From Firmicutes bacterium UBA7709 (lineage in GTDB: Bacteria > Bacillota_A > Clostridia > Peptostreptococcales > Anaerovoracaceae), in the NCBI GenBank assembly GCA_002482405.1, contig DLFX01000221.1, positions 2,493 to 8,529 of the forward strand: a DNA stretch of 6,037 nucleotides, in the 5' to 3' direction. The notes under the pieces are model-generated. The model worked only from the letters and a program-made list of their open reading frames with translations, did no database searches and was not told the DNA's origin. Shown piece after piece: positions 5,954 through 6,037 of this stretch; position 1 is the first letter of the stretch; the number at the start of each line of letters is the position of its first letter. The translations under genes and the position numbers were made by a program.

Positions 5954-6037
5954 CTATCCAATCAGCCCGCTCAGAAAGATCAAAGCGGTATCCGCTCCCA
6001 TGATGATCACATAGTTTTTAATGGAGGTCACAAAGGT
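5954..6037 (-). CDS. C-terminal end of a membrane protein (truncated by window edge)
   Basis: An open frame enters from the right edge and ends at TAG (5954-5956), giving 27 residues that start TFVTSIKNYVIIMGAD and end in a hydrophobic stretch, LIFLSGLIG. This looks like a final membrane helix after a short basic, amphipathic segment. The gene lies three bases upstream of the NusG-II gene, so it belongs to the same operon. In EET-type loci the neighbours include a type II NADH dehydrogenase with a membrane-bound C-terminus (Ndh2) and quinone-synthesis proteins (DmkA, DmkB). Either type would fit, but the fragment is too short to choose. Confidence 0.65.
   Translation of the reverse strand, partial: TFVTSIKNYVIIMGADTALIFLSGLIG

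Overview
The window looks like a piece of a low-to-mid GC anaerobic Firmicutes (Clostridia-like) genome. Every convincing gene lies on the minus strand and should be read from right to left. Strong GGAGG-type ribosome binding sites, three type II lipoprotein signal peptides and no sign of an outer membrane system point to a monoderm. The lineage is an inference from gene families, not from a marker gene.

Right part (6037 to 2096) is one probable operon for flavin-based electron transfer outside the cytoplasm. Reading order: the C-terminal end of a membrane protein cut by the window edge; a NusG domain II membrane protein (EetA-like); a Gx transporter / heptaprenyl diphosphate synthase component I family membrane protein (EetB-like); a lipoprotein made of two 156-residue repeats, each ending in a DLKSSVT motif that resembles the ApbE flavinylation motif DxxSGAT; a lipoprotein FAD:protein FMN transferase (ApbE); and a small lipoprotein of unknown function with a beta-helix-like C-terminus. 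The likely logic is that the two membrane proteins pass electrons from the membrane to the repeat lipoprotein, to which ApbE attaches FMN covalently. A 13-bp-stem terminator at 2024-2060 closes the unit. A 10-bp hairpin without a U-tract lies between the repeat lipoprotein and apbE.

Left part (1963 to 1) is a copper-handling unit. It holds a three-part fusion protein (heavy-metal-associated domain, TauE/SafE-DsbD-like membrane domain, cupredoxin-like domain, Cys-Cys tail), whose real start is probably at 1923, not 1959. After it comes a CsoR-family copper-sensing repressor, cut by the left edge. csoR has its own good sigma-A type promoter (-35 at 323-328, -10 at 300-305), and a 17-bp CsoR-type operator (277-293) sits at the predicted transcription start. 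No such operator is visible in front of the fusion gene. The only stretches without a gene are short (219-405 and 1924-2095), and both carry regulatory signals. No tRNA, rRNA, CRISPR array, transposon or origin was seen.
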